This document shows positions 8,270-16,767 of a stretch of DNA of 22,180 nt, piece after piece. The DNA is from Tardiphaga sp. (GTDB lineage: Bacteria; Pseudomonadota; Alphaproteobacteria; Rhizobiales; Xanthobacteraceae). The stretch covers positions 1 to 22,180 of the forward strand of contig JAQGJF010000144.1 of assembly GCA_028290765.1 (NCBI GenBank). Reading direction: 5' to 3'. The position numbers and the translations under genes were made by a program. Under the pieces are notes generated by a model. The model saw only the letters and a list, made by a program, of their open reading frames with translations. It searched no databases and had not been told where the DNA came from. Position 1 is the stretch's first letter; each line of letters starts with the position of its first letter.

Positions 8270-9381
8270 GGCGATTTCTCCTGGGAGGAAATCGCGGGGA
8301 CGGCGATCGGAGAAGCGAAGTGGCGATCGTATGCGCTGTTCAGAGAGCGCCGCAACGGCGTCTCGAAAAGGCCATAAGACAGGATGCTGGCGACAGCGAG
8401 AACGGCGACCGCGACGGGAAGCAGCGCCAGTTTCGCCTCGGGAAAGACGGCCACAAGATTGCGGGAACCAAGTGTAAGAACTGTTGTCGCGACCGGAATG
8501 TGCAGCATGTAGCAGGAGTAGGTGTAGACCGAACCGCGGTCGAGGCGAAGCCGTGTTAATAACGTTGAAGCGCCCGTCATGTCACATTGGATCGCCAGGA
8601 TCGCGATCGCATAGACGACGACCAGAGCCGCCATGTCGGAAAGCAACCAGCCAAGCAGGATAAAGGCGGCCAGGACGGCCAGCAGGGCGCCGGGCACGAC
8701 CGGCCAACGCGCGATCCGATAGCGGAAAAGATAGCTTGCAATGCCGAGGGTGAAGGCGGGCAGCGCCCGGAAGGAACCGCCCTTGTTGATCCACTCGGTC
8801 CAGGGCTCGCTTTCGCTGAAGGCGGAATAAAGGCTATTGGCCAACGCCAGAATCGCTACCAGCACAACGACCGCCTCCCGGCGTCGCGCGGCCAGCAGAG
8901 CCATGATCGGGAAGATGACATAGCAGAACATTTCGGCCGACAGAGACCAGCTCGGAAAATTGAAAGTCAACCGCTCGCCATCGAAGGCATGCAGAAGCAG
9001 CAGTTGCGTCGGAATATCGGACAGCAGGTAACGAGCCGGATTGTCGGTTCTGGCGAGACCAAAATGCACGGCGACGGCAAGGACCGTGTAGAATGCCAAT
9101 GTCGCCAGATGCAGCGGATAAATCCGCGCCAGCCGGCGCCACAGGAAACGTCCGATCGACGGCGGATCGCCGACCTTGTCGAGATACTGGCTGGCGATCA
9201 CGAAGCCGGAAACGACGAAGAAAAGATCAACGAACCAATTGAAGTGATGGGCGTGTTCGAGCATGAAGTGCCCGGCGGAAAAGTCCTCCACATAGTCCGA
9301 ATAATGCAAAACGACGACGGCGGAGGCGGCAATGATCCGCAAGCCGTCCAGATGTCGCGTGATGTCTTTCGTCTCTGGCAA
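8266..9381 (-). CDS. Acyltransferase family 3 membrane protein (EPS O-acylation), TTG start
   Basis: The product is 371 aa. The N-terminus HLDGLRIIAASAVVVLHY has the family Arg and His (H26). It is followed by DLFFVVSGFVIA, WRRLARIYPLH and about ten membrane helices, the usual acyltransferase-3 plan. The start appears to be a TTG at 9381. The frame is open upstream to a TAA at 9454-9456, but that stretch holds no ATG, GTG or other TTG, while GGGG lies 8-11 bases before the TTG. A 95-bp gap separates it from the upstream glycosyltransferase, the longest gap inside this operon. Its stop overlaps the next acyltransferase as ATGA. It is inferred to acylate EPS repeat units at the membrane. Confidence 0.86.
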   Translation of the reverse strand: MPETKDITRHLDGLRIIAASAVVVLHYSDYVEDFSAGHFMLEHAHHFNWFVDLFFVVSGFVIASQYLDKVGDPPSIGRFLWRRLARIYPLHLATLAFYTVLAVAVHFGLARTDNPARYLLSDIPTQLLLLHAFDGERLTFNFPSWSLSAEMFCYVIFPIMALLAARRREAVVVLVAILALANSLYSAFSESEPWTEWINKGGSFRALPAFTLGIASYLFRYRIARWPVVPGALLAVLAAFILLGWLLSDMAALVVVYAIAILAIQCDMTGASTLLTRLRLDRGSVYTYSCYMLHIPVATTVLTLGSRNLVAVFPEAKLALLPVAVAVLAVASILSYGLFETPLRRSLNSAYDRHFASPIAVPAISSQEKSP

Positions 9382-9476
9382 GGAAGTTACCCCGATCTTT
9401 GGCGTTTGGGCGGACGCGCCCGTGGATGCGATGATGAAATCGGCGGTATCCCATTATCCGAGGACGCTGATGTCGT

Positions 9477-10574
9477 TCAAAGAGCGATACCTCCATCATT
9501 CTGCTTGATGGGTGTTCGCGACGGGGCGGTTGGCGTCCGTTGGCGGGCGAGCTGCGCGATCAGGGTGATGACGGAGCTGCGGTCGGCGGTCGCCAGCGCA
9601 TTCCATCGCGCCAGATTTTGCGTGCCAAGCGCGGCATAGGACGAACGCCAACTTGGTTCCGAGAGTGCGCCGGAGATCCGGGAGGCAGCCGACGCGATGT
9701 CGGCGGGATCGATAAAGATGCCTGATCCGCCCAGCACCTCGCGGAAGATGGCGGCGTCGGGCGCGACGATCGGAATGCCGGCATATTGCGCCTCGAGGAG
9801 CGGCAGGCCCAGGCCTTCCTCGTGAGAGGTGCAAATGAAGGCGTCCGCGTCCTGCACGATCTGTCTCACCTGCTCGGCCGGTTGATAGCCATGCAGAATG
9901 ACACCGGGACTTTGTTCGAGAATTCGCCAGTCGTCGCCCCAGCCTTGCCGCCCGACGATCTCGAGCGTTGCGCCAGTGAAGCCGCGTTCGCGCAAAACGG
10001 CCAGGATCCTGGCTGCCGCGACGAAATTCTTGCGCGGTTCTACCGTTCCGAGCGTTACCAGCCGAAGCGGCGATGGTCGTTCGTTCCGCGCGGAGCGTTC
10101 ACCCGGTTGCAGATCAAACACATTGCGAACCGACGGCCGGTACAGGGTGATCTCGGCATCGGGCCTGCAATGGTCGGCGAGTTTTCGCTTGGTGTCCATC
10201 GAGTTGGCGAAAAAGCGGGGATAGCTGCGCACCGCCAGCTTGAACGGCTCGGCCATATAGAGTCTGGCGCGGCGGTTGAGATCGGCCCGTCGCGACAACA
10301 GGAACACGTCGTGAATATAGGGAACGACCCGCGCCGCGAACGGTCGCAGCAAAGGACTGGGAGGAAAGCCGGGGCAGAGCAGGATCGACGACGAACCGGC
10401 CAGGCGTAATGGCAATCCGAACGTCTGTGTTGCCACCATGCGGCCGGTGCCGCGCGCGATCACGGGAACGACATCGAGCGGAGCGAGCGCCGCGGGTGAA
10501 AACAGCTCGAGCGTGATGCGCTCGAGCCCCGTGACGTGACGTCCAAGATGGGTGTGATCGACATAGATGGGCAT
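9477..10574 (-). CDS. Glycosyltransferase family 4
   Basis: The product is 365 aa with a GT-B fold. It begins MPIYVDHTHLGRHVTGLERI, where the usual GGxxR acceptor loop is replaced by HVTGLERI, a pattern common in one rhizobial GT4 subgroup. The donor domain has LGTVEPRKNF (about 178-187), VGRQGWG, and HEEGLGLPLLEAQYAGIP, which contains the E-x7-E motif. No membrane span is seen, so it probably works on the cytoplasmic side. The start lies seven bases after the Wzy stop. The gene corresponds in position and type to the GT4 enzymes (GumH-like) of gum clusters, but the sugar (for example mannose) is only a guess. Confidence 0.88.
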   Translation of the reverse strand: MPIYVDHTHLGRHVTGLERITLELFSPAALAPLDVVPVIARGTGRMVATQTFGLPLRLAGSSSILLCPGFPPSPLLRPFAARVVPYIHDVFLLSRRADLNRRARLYMAEPFKLAVRSYPRFFANSMDTKRKLADHCRPDAEITLYRPSVRNVFDLQPGERSARNERPSPLRLVTLGTVEPRKNFVAAARILAVLRERGFTGATLEIVGRQGWGDDWRILEQSPGVILHGYQPAEQVRQIVQDADAFICTSHEEGLGLPLLEAQYAGIPIVAPDAAIFREVLGGSGIFIDPADIASAASRISGALSEPSWRSSYAALGTQNLARWNALATADRSSVITLIAQLARQRTPTAPSRTPIKQNDGGIAL

Positions 10575-10581
10575 GTGTTTC

Positions 10582-12000
10582 CTATCTCGGATTCAACCGT
10601 GCGTCGGGGCGCTTTCGGGGCAACTGCCGCGGTGCGCCGGCCGCGGGCGACGGCTCGCGCGGCAACAGCAATGCCACCAGGACGATGAATTGCGCGAGCT
10701 GGATGTTTTTCGACGAGAAGCTCACCGAACTCGCTGCAATCACCAGAACGAGCAGGACGATGGCGTAGGCGCCGGAAGTCGAGCGCCGAAGCAATTCGAC
10801 AAAGAAAGCCACCAGTCCGATCGTGAGCAGGACGGTGTGAATGAGGCCGAATTGAACGATGCAGGAGATCCAGAAGTTCTCGATGCCGTAGTTGAGACCG
10901 AGCTGGGACTGCAACGCACTGACCCGCACCGGGTTTGGTCCCAGCACGAGCTCGTACCAGTCAAAATGCGACAGAAGGTTGAAAGTCGCGTAACGCGCCA
11001 GCGTGCTGCCCTTGTCCGATGAAAACCGCAGCAGCATCTTGTCGAAGATACCGAGATCGAGCGCCGCGAATATGCCGGCGCCCGCGACGAATAGCAGGCA
11101 CATCGCGCCTATCACCAGCGGCAGCGACGTCCGCTCGCCGCGCAGCAGGCGAAAGATTTCGAAGCAAAAAATCGAGCCGATCACCAGCAATACGGTAACC
11201 AGCGCCGTGCGTCCGCCGAATGCCATCAACGACCCGAGGCAGAACGCGAGCAGTGGCAACCGGAGGATAATCGGAGGACACAAAGCGGGGCGAAGCACCA
11301 GCGCAAGGATGTAGCCGCCGACGATGCCGGATGCCGTGAGGGGGTGGCCGAGCAGGGCAGAGGAGCGCCATTCGCCCAGTACCACCACGTCGCCAACCGT
11401 CAACGGAATGAGGTGGTGCCCGGAAAAATATTCATAGTAGCCGAGCACCACGTTCAGCAGAATGGTGAGGTGAATTGCCCACACCAGCGGTTTGCGCTGC
11501 GATGCCGTCAGGCGCCAGATCACCAGGCACAGCAGCAGCGGCAGCAGGAAAGTGTCGATGATGACGGTAAACGGCCGGTCCAGCACAAACATCTGAATCA
11601 GCAGGCAAACCCAGCAGAACAGATAGATCAGCATGAGCTTTGCGTCGGAGAACGACCGGTTGATCTCGCCGATCGGGTCTCCGTTCCGCATCAGCAGCAC
11701 GAGCCAAGCGAACAAGGTCAAATAGGTCGCAGGATGCAGCTTCTCGTAAAAGCCGCCACCCGCCGTCAGATAGTGAACCTTCAAGTTGGTCAGGAGCGAG
11801 GAGGACACCGCGAACATCGAGACCACCGCCAGCAACATCAGGCCGACAATGATCCAGTCGATGACCCGGCCGGCTGTCGTTGGCCGGCTACGGAAATCAT
11901 GGAGCGGTCGGCGGATTCCGGAGATAGCAGGGTGCCCACCGCGGTAAAGCGGCAACTGCGCGGCATTTGCCGGTCCGGCCAGGTCGCTCACGGGCCTCAC
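10582..12000 (-). CDS. Wzy-like polysaccharide polymerase (VpsF/GumE-type membrane protein)
   Basis: The product is 472 aa with about 11-12 hydrophobic helices and a large soluble loop late in the protein (about residues 330-380, ...SSDKGSTLARYATFNLLSHF...), which is the layout of Wzy/O-antigen ligase-like proteins. Wzy enzymes polymerise lipid-linked repeat units in the periplasm. Sequence identity between Wzy proteins is low, so the assignment rests on topology and on its place between co-polymerase and glycosyltransferase genes. The start is GTG at 12000, overlapping the upstream stop as GTGA. A soluble N-terminal ~45 residues precede the first helix (VIDWIIVGLMLLAVVSMFAV). A basic, Pro-rich tail (RQLPRKRPDARLNPR) ends the protein in the cytoplasm. 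Confidence 0.82.
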   Translation of the reverse strand: MRPVSDLAGPANAAQLPLYRGGHPAISGIRRPLHDFRSRPTTAGRVIDWIIVGLMLLAVVSMFAVSSSLLTNLKVHYLTAGGGFYEKLHPATYLTLFAWLVLLMRNGDPIGEINRSFSDAKLMLIYLFCWVCLLIQMFVLDRPFTVIIDTFLLPLLLCLVIWRLTASQRKPLVWAIHLTILLNVVLGYYEYFSGHHLIPLTVGDVVVLGEWRSSALLGHPLTASGIVGGYILALVLRPALCPPIILRLPLLAFCLGSLMAFGGRTALVTVLLVIGSIFCFEIFRLLRGERTSLPLVIGAMCLLFVAGAGIFAALDLGIFDKMLLRFSSDKGSTLARYATFNLLSHFDWYELVLGPNPVRVSALQSQLGLNYGIENFWISCIVQFGLIHTVLLTIGLVAFFVELLRRSTSGAYAIVLLVLVIAASSVSFSSKNIQLAQFIVLVALLLPREPSPAAGAPRQLPRKRPDARLNPR

Positions 12001-14318
12001 TGCGCGGCTCCGGTTGAGATTGCTGCGGAGCCATAAGGCTTGAGATAGGCCGAGCTGCGATAATAGTCATAGAATCGCAGACGGCTGAGATCGACCTGCG
12101 TCAGTACGGTTCCGAGAATCCGGTCATGAACCGGCGAGAGCAGGTTGAGCGTGTGGGAAACGACTTCCCGGGGTGTCTGGTCCCAGGCCACCGCGAGCAC
12201 GATGCGGTCGGCAAGCTCGGCAAGTGCGCGGCCATCGACCAGCGGAACCAGCGGCGGCGAATCGATGATGATCAGTTCATAGCGTCGGCGCAGATGATCG
12301 AGAATATCGGTAATGCGTTCCGAGAACATCAGCTCGGTAATGGAATCGACGTCCTTGATGGCGGGCGAGGGCAAAATCGAGAGCCCGGTGCTGCGGTCCA
12401 GCAGAATCGCCTGCTCCAGCGGCACTTCCCCCGTCGCAACCTGCAGCAGCCCGGCATCGGCGTGCGGGCAAAGCGCGCGCGTCAGGCCGGGGTTGCGGAG
12501 GTCACCGTCGATCAGCAGCGTTTTGATGCCGAGCGTGGCGAGCGAAAAGGCGAGGTTGGAGGCGAGCGTCGTTTTGCCTTCGCTATCAAGTGCCGAGGTC
12601 ACCAGCACGATCTTGATCGGTTGAAGGCGTAGCGTACGCTGGATGGCGAGACGAACGGCTCTGATCGCCTCGGCAAAGAACGTGCCCGGCTCTTCGATCG
12701 CATAGCGCGCCAGCGGGGATTGCAGCGACGGCGGCAGCAGCCCGGTGGTTCTTGGGTCGTAGCTGCCCAGCTCGTTCTTGCCGCGCTTGGCCCGCGCCGC
12801 CAGTTCCCTTGTGCCGATCAACGGCAGGGCGGCGAGCGCGGGCACGCCCGTAATATCCTCGGCCTGCTCGAGTGTCTTGATGCGGCTGTCTAGATAGTCG
12901 GTGAGAAATGCAAGGACGGTTCCGGCGCCCAGTCCGAGCATCAGGGCAAGGCCAAGGATCAGCAGAGTCTTGGGAGACGACGGCCGGATCGGGATGCTGG
13001 CCTTGGTCACGACGCGCGAATCCGGCATCTCCAGGCTCTCTTGCGCGGAGGTTTCCTTGAAGCGCGCCAGATAGGATTCATAGAGTGTCCGGTTGGCTTC
13101 GGCCTCCCGTTGCAGTTCGTGCAGGCGAACCTGGGCCTGGCCCGAGGAGCCCGAGACGCCCTGGAGCTGGTCGAAGCTCTGCTGAAGCGACGCCTCGCGC
13201 GACTTTGCGACGTCGTAGTCGTGCCGCGTGCTCTGGATGATGCGCTGAATCTCTTCGTTGATGAGGCGCTGGGTGTCCTGCCGCTGGGCGCGGACATTGG
13301 CGACGAGGGGATGGCGCGGGCCGTATTTGCTCGTCAGATCGGCTTCGTTCTTGGCGATATCGGCGTACTGGGTGCGTAGTTTGCTGACAATGTCAGATGT
13401 AATGGCGGCGTTGATGCTGCCGGCGTCGCCGCCCGATTTGGCCAGTTGCTGAACCTGGTCGAATTTCGCCCGCGCCTCGGCGGTCTGCACACGGGCGGCG
13501 ATCAGCTTGTTGTTGAGATCGGTAATCTGCTGGTCGTTCACCGTCACGCCTTGCGAAACCGCGAGGTTGTTCTGCGAGCGGTAGGTCTCGACGGCCTGCT
13601 CCGACGCGCCCACGCGCGATTTCAATTCCGCGATCTGGCCGTTGAGCCAGGTGGCGGCGATCCGGGTGGCATCGCTCTTGGCGCGGACCTGTTCTTCGAA
13701 ATAGGCTTCAGCCACGGCATTGGCGATCACCGCGGCCTTCTGCGGCGATTCGGAACTGACATTGATATCGACCAGGAAGGTCGTGCCTTGGCGGGTCACC
13801 TTCATCTTTCGTTGCAAGATTTCCACCGACCTTGCCCGCGCGGCTTCCTCCGGACTTGCACCGGCAATCGGGCTGTCGCTGCTGAATATGCTGAACAGCC
13901 GTCTCACCGGGTCGAGAAGGCTGGGCGTCGGCATGAATTCCTGATCGGTGGTCAGTTTCAGCTTGTCGATGACGCGTTGCAGGATGGCGACGGACTGGAT
14001 CAGCAGCGCCTGGCTCTCGATGGTGGCGTCGTCGGTTCCGAAATTCGTCAATACCGACTGGTTGGTCTCGACGACACTGGCGCGGCGCGGATCGACGAGG
14101 ACCGTGGAGGTCGCCGTATATAGAGTGCTGACCACCAGGATGTAGATCAGCCCCAGCGCCACCAATGCGAGCGGAGGCAGCGCGACCATTTTCCAGCGGC
14201 GACGCAGGATGCGGGCCATCTCGCGCAAGTCGACGGTCGGATGCTGCCAACCCTCGACCGCGGTTTCGACCGTTTCCGGTGCCGCCTGCTGCGACGGATC
14301 AGAATTGCGCTGTAACAT
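11997..14318 (-). CDS. Polysaccharide co-polymerase fused to BY-type tyrosine kinase (GumC/ExoP/Wzc-like)
   Basis: The product is 773 aa. The ATG at 14318 has AGGTGG six bases upstream; an ATG at 14342 has no such site. Layout: Wzz-type domain with first membrane helix at ~44-66, a periplasmic coiled-coil region (~190-420), the Pro-rich second helix entrance SIPIRPSSPK, helix 2 at ~451-472, then the kinase domain. Kinase motifs are Walker A SALDSEGKTT (575-584), Walker A' LLIDGDLR (601-608) and Walker B LIIIDSPP (682-689). Five Tyr cluster at the C-terminus (Y750, Y752, Y753, Y758, Y762) as autophosphorylation sites. Such proteins set chain length and gate export, cycling with phosphorylation. 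The usual Pro-Gly-Glu lead into Walker A is replaced by LDSE. The start overlaps the upstream barrel gene by 20 bp. Confidence 0.93.
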   Translation of the reverse strand: MLQRNSDPSQQAAPETVETAVEGWQHPTVDLREMARILRRRWKMVALPPLALVALGLIYILVVSTLYTATSTVLVDPRRASVVETNQSVLTNFGTDDATIESQALLIQSVAILQRVIDKLKLTTDQEFMPTPSLLDPVRRLFSIFSSDSPIAGASPEEAARARSVEILQRKMKVTRQGTTFLVDINVSSESPQKAAVIANAVAEAYFEEQVRAKSDATRIAATWLNGQIAELKSRVGASEQAVETYRSQNNLAVSQGVTVNDQQITDLNNKLIAARVQTAEARAKFDQVQQLAKSGGDAGSINAAITSDIVSKLRTQYADIAKNEADLTSKYGPRHPLVANVRAQRQDTQRLINEEIQRIIQSTRHDYDVAKSREASLQQSFDQLQGVSGSSGQAQVRLHELQREAEANRTLYESYLARFKETSAQESLEMPDSRVVTKASIPIRPSSPKTLLILGLALMLGLGAGTVLAFLTDYLDSRIKTLEQAEDITGVPALAALPLIGTRELAARAKRGKNELGSYDPRTTGLLPPSLQSPLARYAIEEPGTFFAEAIRAVRLAIQRTLRLQPIKIVLVTSALDSEGKTTLASNLAFSLATLGIKTLLIDGDLRNPGLTRALCPHADAGLLQVATGEVPLEQAILLDRSTGLSILPSPAIKDVDSITELMFSERITDILDHLRRRYELIIIDSPPLVPLVDGRALAELADRIVLAVAWDQTPREVVSHTLNLLSPVHDRILGTVLTQVDLSRLRFYDYYRSSAYLKPYGSAAISTGAAQ

Positions 14319-15726
14319 TGATGCCCACCTGGTGCTTGTCATAGTTGAAGGCGGGAATATCGCTGGTACGGGCGGTATATCGATGGAAAACGGAAATGGC
14401 GCCGAAGCGGTTCATTAAATATTTGACGCGGGCATCGGAAGTGACGACGTGGTCCTTGCGCTGCTGGCCGAAGAAGCGGTCGCTTTCGTAGCCGCCGCCG
14501 ACCGATACGATGACGTTGCGGCGGAGCTCGTAATCGAGACCGAGCTGCACGGCATTGGCGAGCACGCCGTTAGTACTGGTATCGGAGGTTTCGGTGACGA
14601 GTTGTTCAGCCTTGAAGTGGACGTCGAGCAGCCGGGTTGGGCGCCACATCAGCATGGCGCGGTAGGAGGGGCCCTCGATGGTGCCGATGGCGGGATTGTC
14701 GAACCGCTGCTGGACGTAGCCGGCGCCGAATTCGCCGCTGATGAGATTGGTCAATCCGATCGTAAATCCAGACAACGCGCGGTATCCTTGGGAATTCAGC
14801 GGTTGGCCCGGAAGGCCACGGAGGTCGCGCTGATTGCCTTCGACGCCGCCGAACCAGCCGAATCCCGGCGAGAACGCATAGTCGATCCGGCCGTGCGCGG
14901 CGTAGATCTGGCCGTCGCGGGCGTCCTGGTTGATGACGGTGCCATCCTGCGCGCGCGTCGTTCCGTACTCATAGGAATCGACCCGAGCCCCGACGGAGGC
15001 CGCCAGCCGGTTGAATTGCTTGCGAATGCTGAGGTCGCCGGACAACAGATTGTATGGCGTCGGCTGCACGGCGTTGGAAGGCGAGCTCAGCGTGCCGACC
15101 CCTTCATTCAGGTGGGCAATCTGGAAATTGGTCAGGACGGCGAGATCATGGGCGATGTCGAACCAGGCGTTGCCCTTCAGGCTGGCATCGGTCTGGTTGA
15201 GGCTAGAATTCTCATGATAGACCGTCGATTGCGCGTCCAGCTTGAGGTCGACGCCGTGCCGTTCCCAGAGCGTGCGCGCGCGCAACGTCGGTTCGATCAC
15301 CGCGGCGATGTCCGAGCGCTTCAACGTGTTGGAGGAAAACACATTGCTGTCATAAAGGCCGCCGGAGATCAGCGACGGGTTGAACATCCAGGAGCCGGCA
15401 CGAATTCCGACGGGTTCATATCCTGGCTGCTGTCGCTTCTTCACCGGCATATCCTCTGGCGGCACCCCTTCGACAACGTTCGGATCGGCGAGCTCCGGTG
15501 GCGATGAGGGCTCGAATATCCGTTGCGAATTCCAAGGCGGTGCGGTTTGCTCATTGGTCGACGGGATCGCTTGCGCATTGGCCGGCGACGCCAAGCTGAT
15601 CGCGATGGCAGTCGCCGGCCCCGGTGCGATCCTGAGCCCGTGACGGCTTAGCGAAGCCAGCGCGCGCGATCCGCTCCGGGCTTCTCCAATTGTGTCCAGC
15701 CATGTCAACGCAAACGTACATTTCAT
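14299..15726 (-). CDS. Outer-membrane beta-barrel protein of the EPS export locus
   Basis: The product is 475 aa. The ATG at 15726 has AAGGGA six bases upstream; a TTG at 15750 lacks support. An unusually long N-terminal region (about 50 residues) ends in APGPATAIAISLASPANAQA, a likely signal peptide core with an AQA cleavage site. After a Pro/Glu-rich linker, the rest is alternating amphipathic beta-strands with many Tyr, Arg and Asp, ending HQVGINVTAQF. The terminal Phe is the typical signal for BAM insertion. It resembles the putative beta-barrel porin families found beside rhizobial EPS genes. It lies between the OPX and co-polymerase genes, so it may form or modify the outer-membrane exit. 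The exact role is inferred. Confidence 0.85.
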   Translation of the reverse strand: MKCTFALTWLDTIGEARSGSRALASLSRHGLRIAPGPATAIAISLASPANAQAIPSTNEQTAPPWNSQRIFEPSSPPELADPNVVEGVPPEDMPVKKRQQPGYEPVGIRAGSWMFNPSLISGGLYDSNVFSSNTLKRSDIAAVIEPTLRARTLWERHGVDLKLDAQSTVYHENSSLNQTDASLKGNAWFDIAHDLAVLTNFQIAHLNEGVGTLSSPSNAVQPTPYNLLSGDLSIRKQFNRLAASVGARVDSYEYGTTRAQDGTVINQDARDGQIYAAHGRIDYAFSPGFGWFGGVEGNQRDLRGLPGQPLNSQGYRALSGFTIGLTNLISGEFGAGYVQQRFDNPAIGTIEGPSYRAMLMWRPTRLLDVHFKAEQLVTETSDTSTNGVLANAVQLGLDYELRRNVIVSVGGGYESDRFFGQQRKDHVVTSDARVKYLMNRFGAISVFHRYTARTSDIPAFNYDKHQVGINVTAQF

Positions 15727-16054
15727 CACTCTTCCCTTGTGGGGAAACAATCATCTCTGATGTGAACCGGCGAGGTCGAGCCTCCGCATGCACAGAAAAT
15801 CATCGTGTCCGCTTGCAAAGGCGGCAGATCGGCAGCGGTTCGCATCGTCATCAGTGTCCCCACACTGCGTCGTCGCCCGAAAGCTCTGTTCCCGATGCAA
15901 CGCGAGCTGCGGGAAAAAGTTTTCTGCATCGCAAAATAATATTCATCGCAAAGAGACGACACTATGGCAGCGCAGTGTCACTACGGACGCCTTCGATCAG
16001 GTCGGCGTCGAATCCAATATGAATCGTAGGGGGATTCTCTTAATTATCGTTTTG
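15727..16054. promoter_or_regulatory. Intergenic region upstream of the barrel/co-polymerase operon
   Basis: No convincing gene is seen in these 328 bp. On the minus strand there are two direct copies of TTTGCGATG (complement at 15927-15935 and 15944-15952), 17 bp apart. A perfect inverted repeat CAGTGT-CCCC-ACACTG lies at 15852-15867. The AT-rich end next to the OPX stop contains GAATC/GATTC (16021-16037). It is likely to hold the promoter and control sites for the large operon. No confident -35/-10 pair was found. Confidence 0.5.
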
Positions 16055-16636
16055 TTAAAAATATCGTTCTGGAATGCGAATGTTGTCGCCCGGAAAAATC
16101 AGAATGGGCGCGTCCAGCGGATAGATTTCTTCGGCTGCGCCACCCGATCGGCGCAGATACACTTTGTTTTCATTGGCGCGATAGGTGAAGCCACCGGCAC
16201 TTGCAACGGCGTCCATGACCGTCAGGCCGAGGCGGTAGGGATATTCACCGCTCTTCTTGACCTCGCCGAGAATGTAATAGGGACGATACAGGGCGATTTC
16301 GACGTTCACGCGCGGGTCGCGCACGATTCCCTTGGACAGAGCCGACACGATGGCCTTTTCGAGTTGCCTCGTCGTCAGGCCCGCCGCTTTGACATGTCCG
16401 GCCAGGGGAATCGATACGAGACCATTGCTGTCGACCTCATATTCACCGGTGATGTCCGACTCTCCGTAAACCTTCAAGCGGACTCTGTCATTCGGCCCAA
16501 GCACATAGCTCCCGGACGGCGATGCGGTGGGAGGTTGCTGGGCCTGGGCCGGCGACATCGTCGGGAGCGTCGCGCAGGCAATGGCGATCATGAAAAGAAG
16601 TGACAGACCGGTGAGGCGGATCAATCGTTGCAGCAT
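16055..16636 (-). CDS. Polysaccharide biosynthesis/export (OPX) protein, short GumB/Wza-like form
   Basis: The product is 193 aa. Residues 1-32 form a signal sequence (RLIRLTGLSLLFMIAIAC...SPAQAQ). Cleavage after AQA is likely; a lipoprotein reading at the Cys in IAIAC is possible but the lipobox is poor. The Poly_export domain follows (YVLGPNDRVRLKVYGESDITGEYEVDSNG), about 44-118, and then one SLBB domain (YYILGEVKKSGEYPYRLGLTVMDAV...), about 120-165. It ends at PGDNIRIPERYF and lacks the extra domains and C-terminal helix that form the pore in E. coli Wza. The periplasmic ring conducts the chain from the co-polymerase to the outer membrane. The start ATG at 16636 has only a weak GGA site. 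It is followed by 328 bp before the barrel gene. Confidence 0.9.
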   Translation of the reverse strand: MLQRLIRLTGLSLLFMIAIACATLPTMSPAQAQQPPTASPSGSYVLGPNDRVRLKVYGESDITGEYEVDSNGLVSIPLAGHVKAAGLTTRQLEKAIVSALSKGIVRDPRVNVEIALYRPYYILGEVKKSGEYPYRLGLTVMDAVASAGGFTYRANENKVYLRRSGGAAEEIYPLDAPILIFPGDNIRIPERYF

Positions 16637-16767
16637 GACGGTGTGGTTCCAAACAAAATGAGGCCATCTGCCTCGGCGCGGTGGCGGTCGTGAATAGTTG
16701 GCGAGCAAAAAAGGCAAAAAAATGTGATGGCATTCGTCGCGACGATGTGCGCGGATGCAAGTGCCTA
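16637..16767. promoter_or_regulatory. Leader region of the OPX gene with 12-bp palindrome
   Basis: This 131-bp gap lies between the phosphatase stop and the OPX start. It holds the perfect palindrome TCGTCGCGACGA at 16734-16745 and A-tracts at 16707-16722, read as T-tracts on the transcribed strand. The palindrome could be a protein site; it is too tight for a stable hairpin. OPX may therefore have its own promoter. Confidence 0.4.

Noticed and set aside
8587..9639. 350-codon plus-strand frame
   Set aside because: It is antisense to an acyltransferase and part of a glycosyltransferase, rich in Gln/Arg/Asp with no recognisable domain.
14449..15507. 352-codon plus-strand frame
   Set aside because: It mirrors the outer-membrane barrel gene, which has a signal peptide, beta pattern and terminal Phe.
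16040..16058. Possible CtrA-like TTAA...TTAA site
   Set aside because: The two TTAA elements are 11 bp apart, not the 7 bp of the known CtrA site, and the region is simply AT-rich around the OPX stop.
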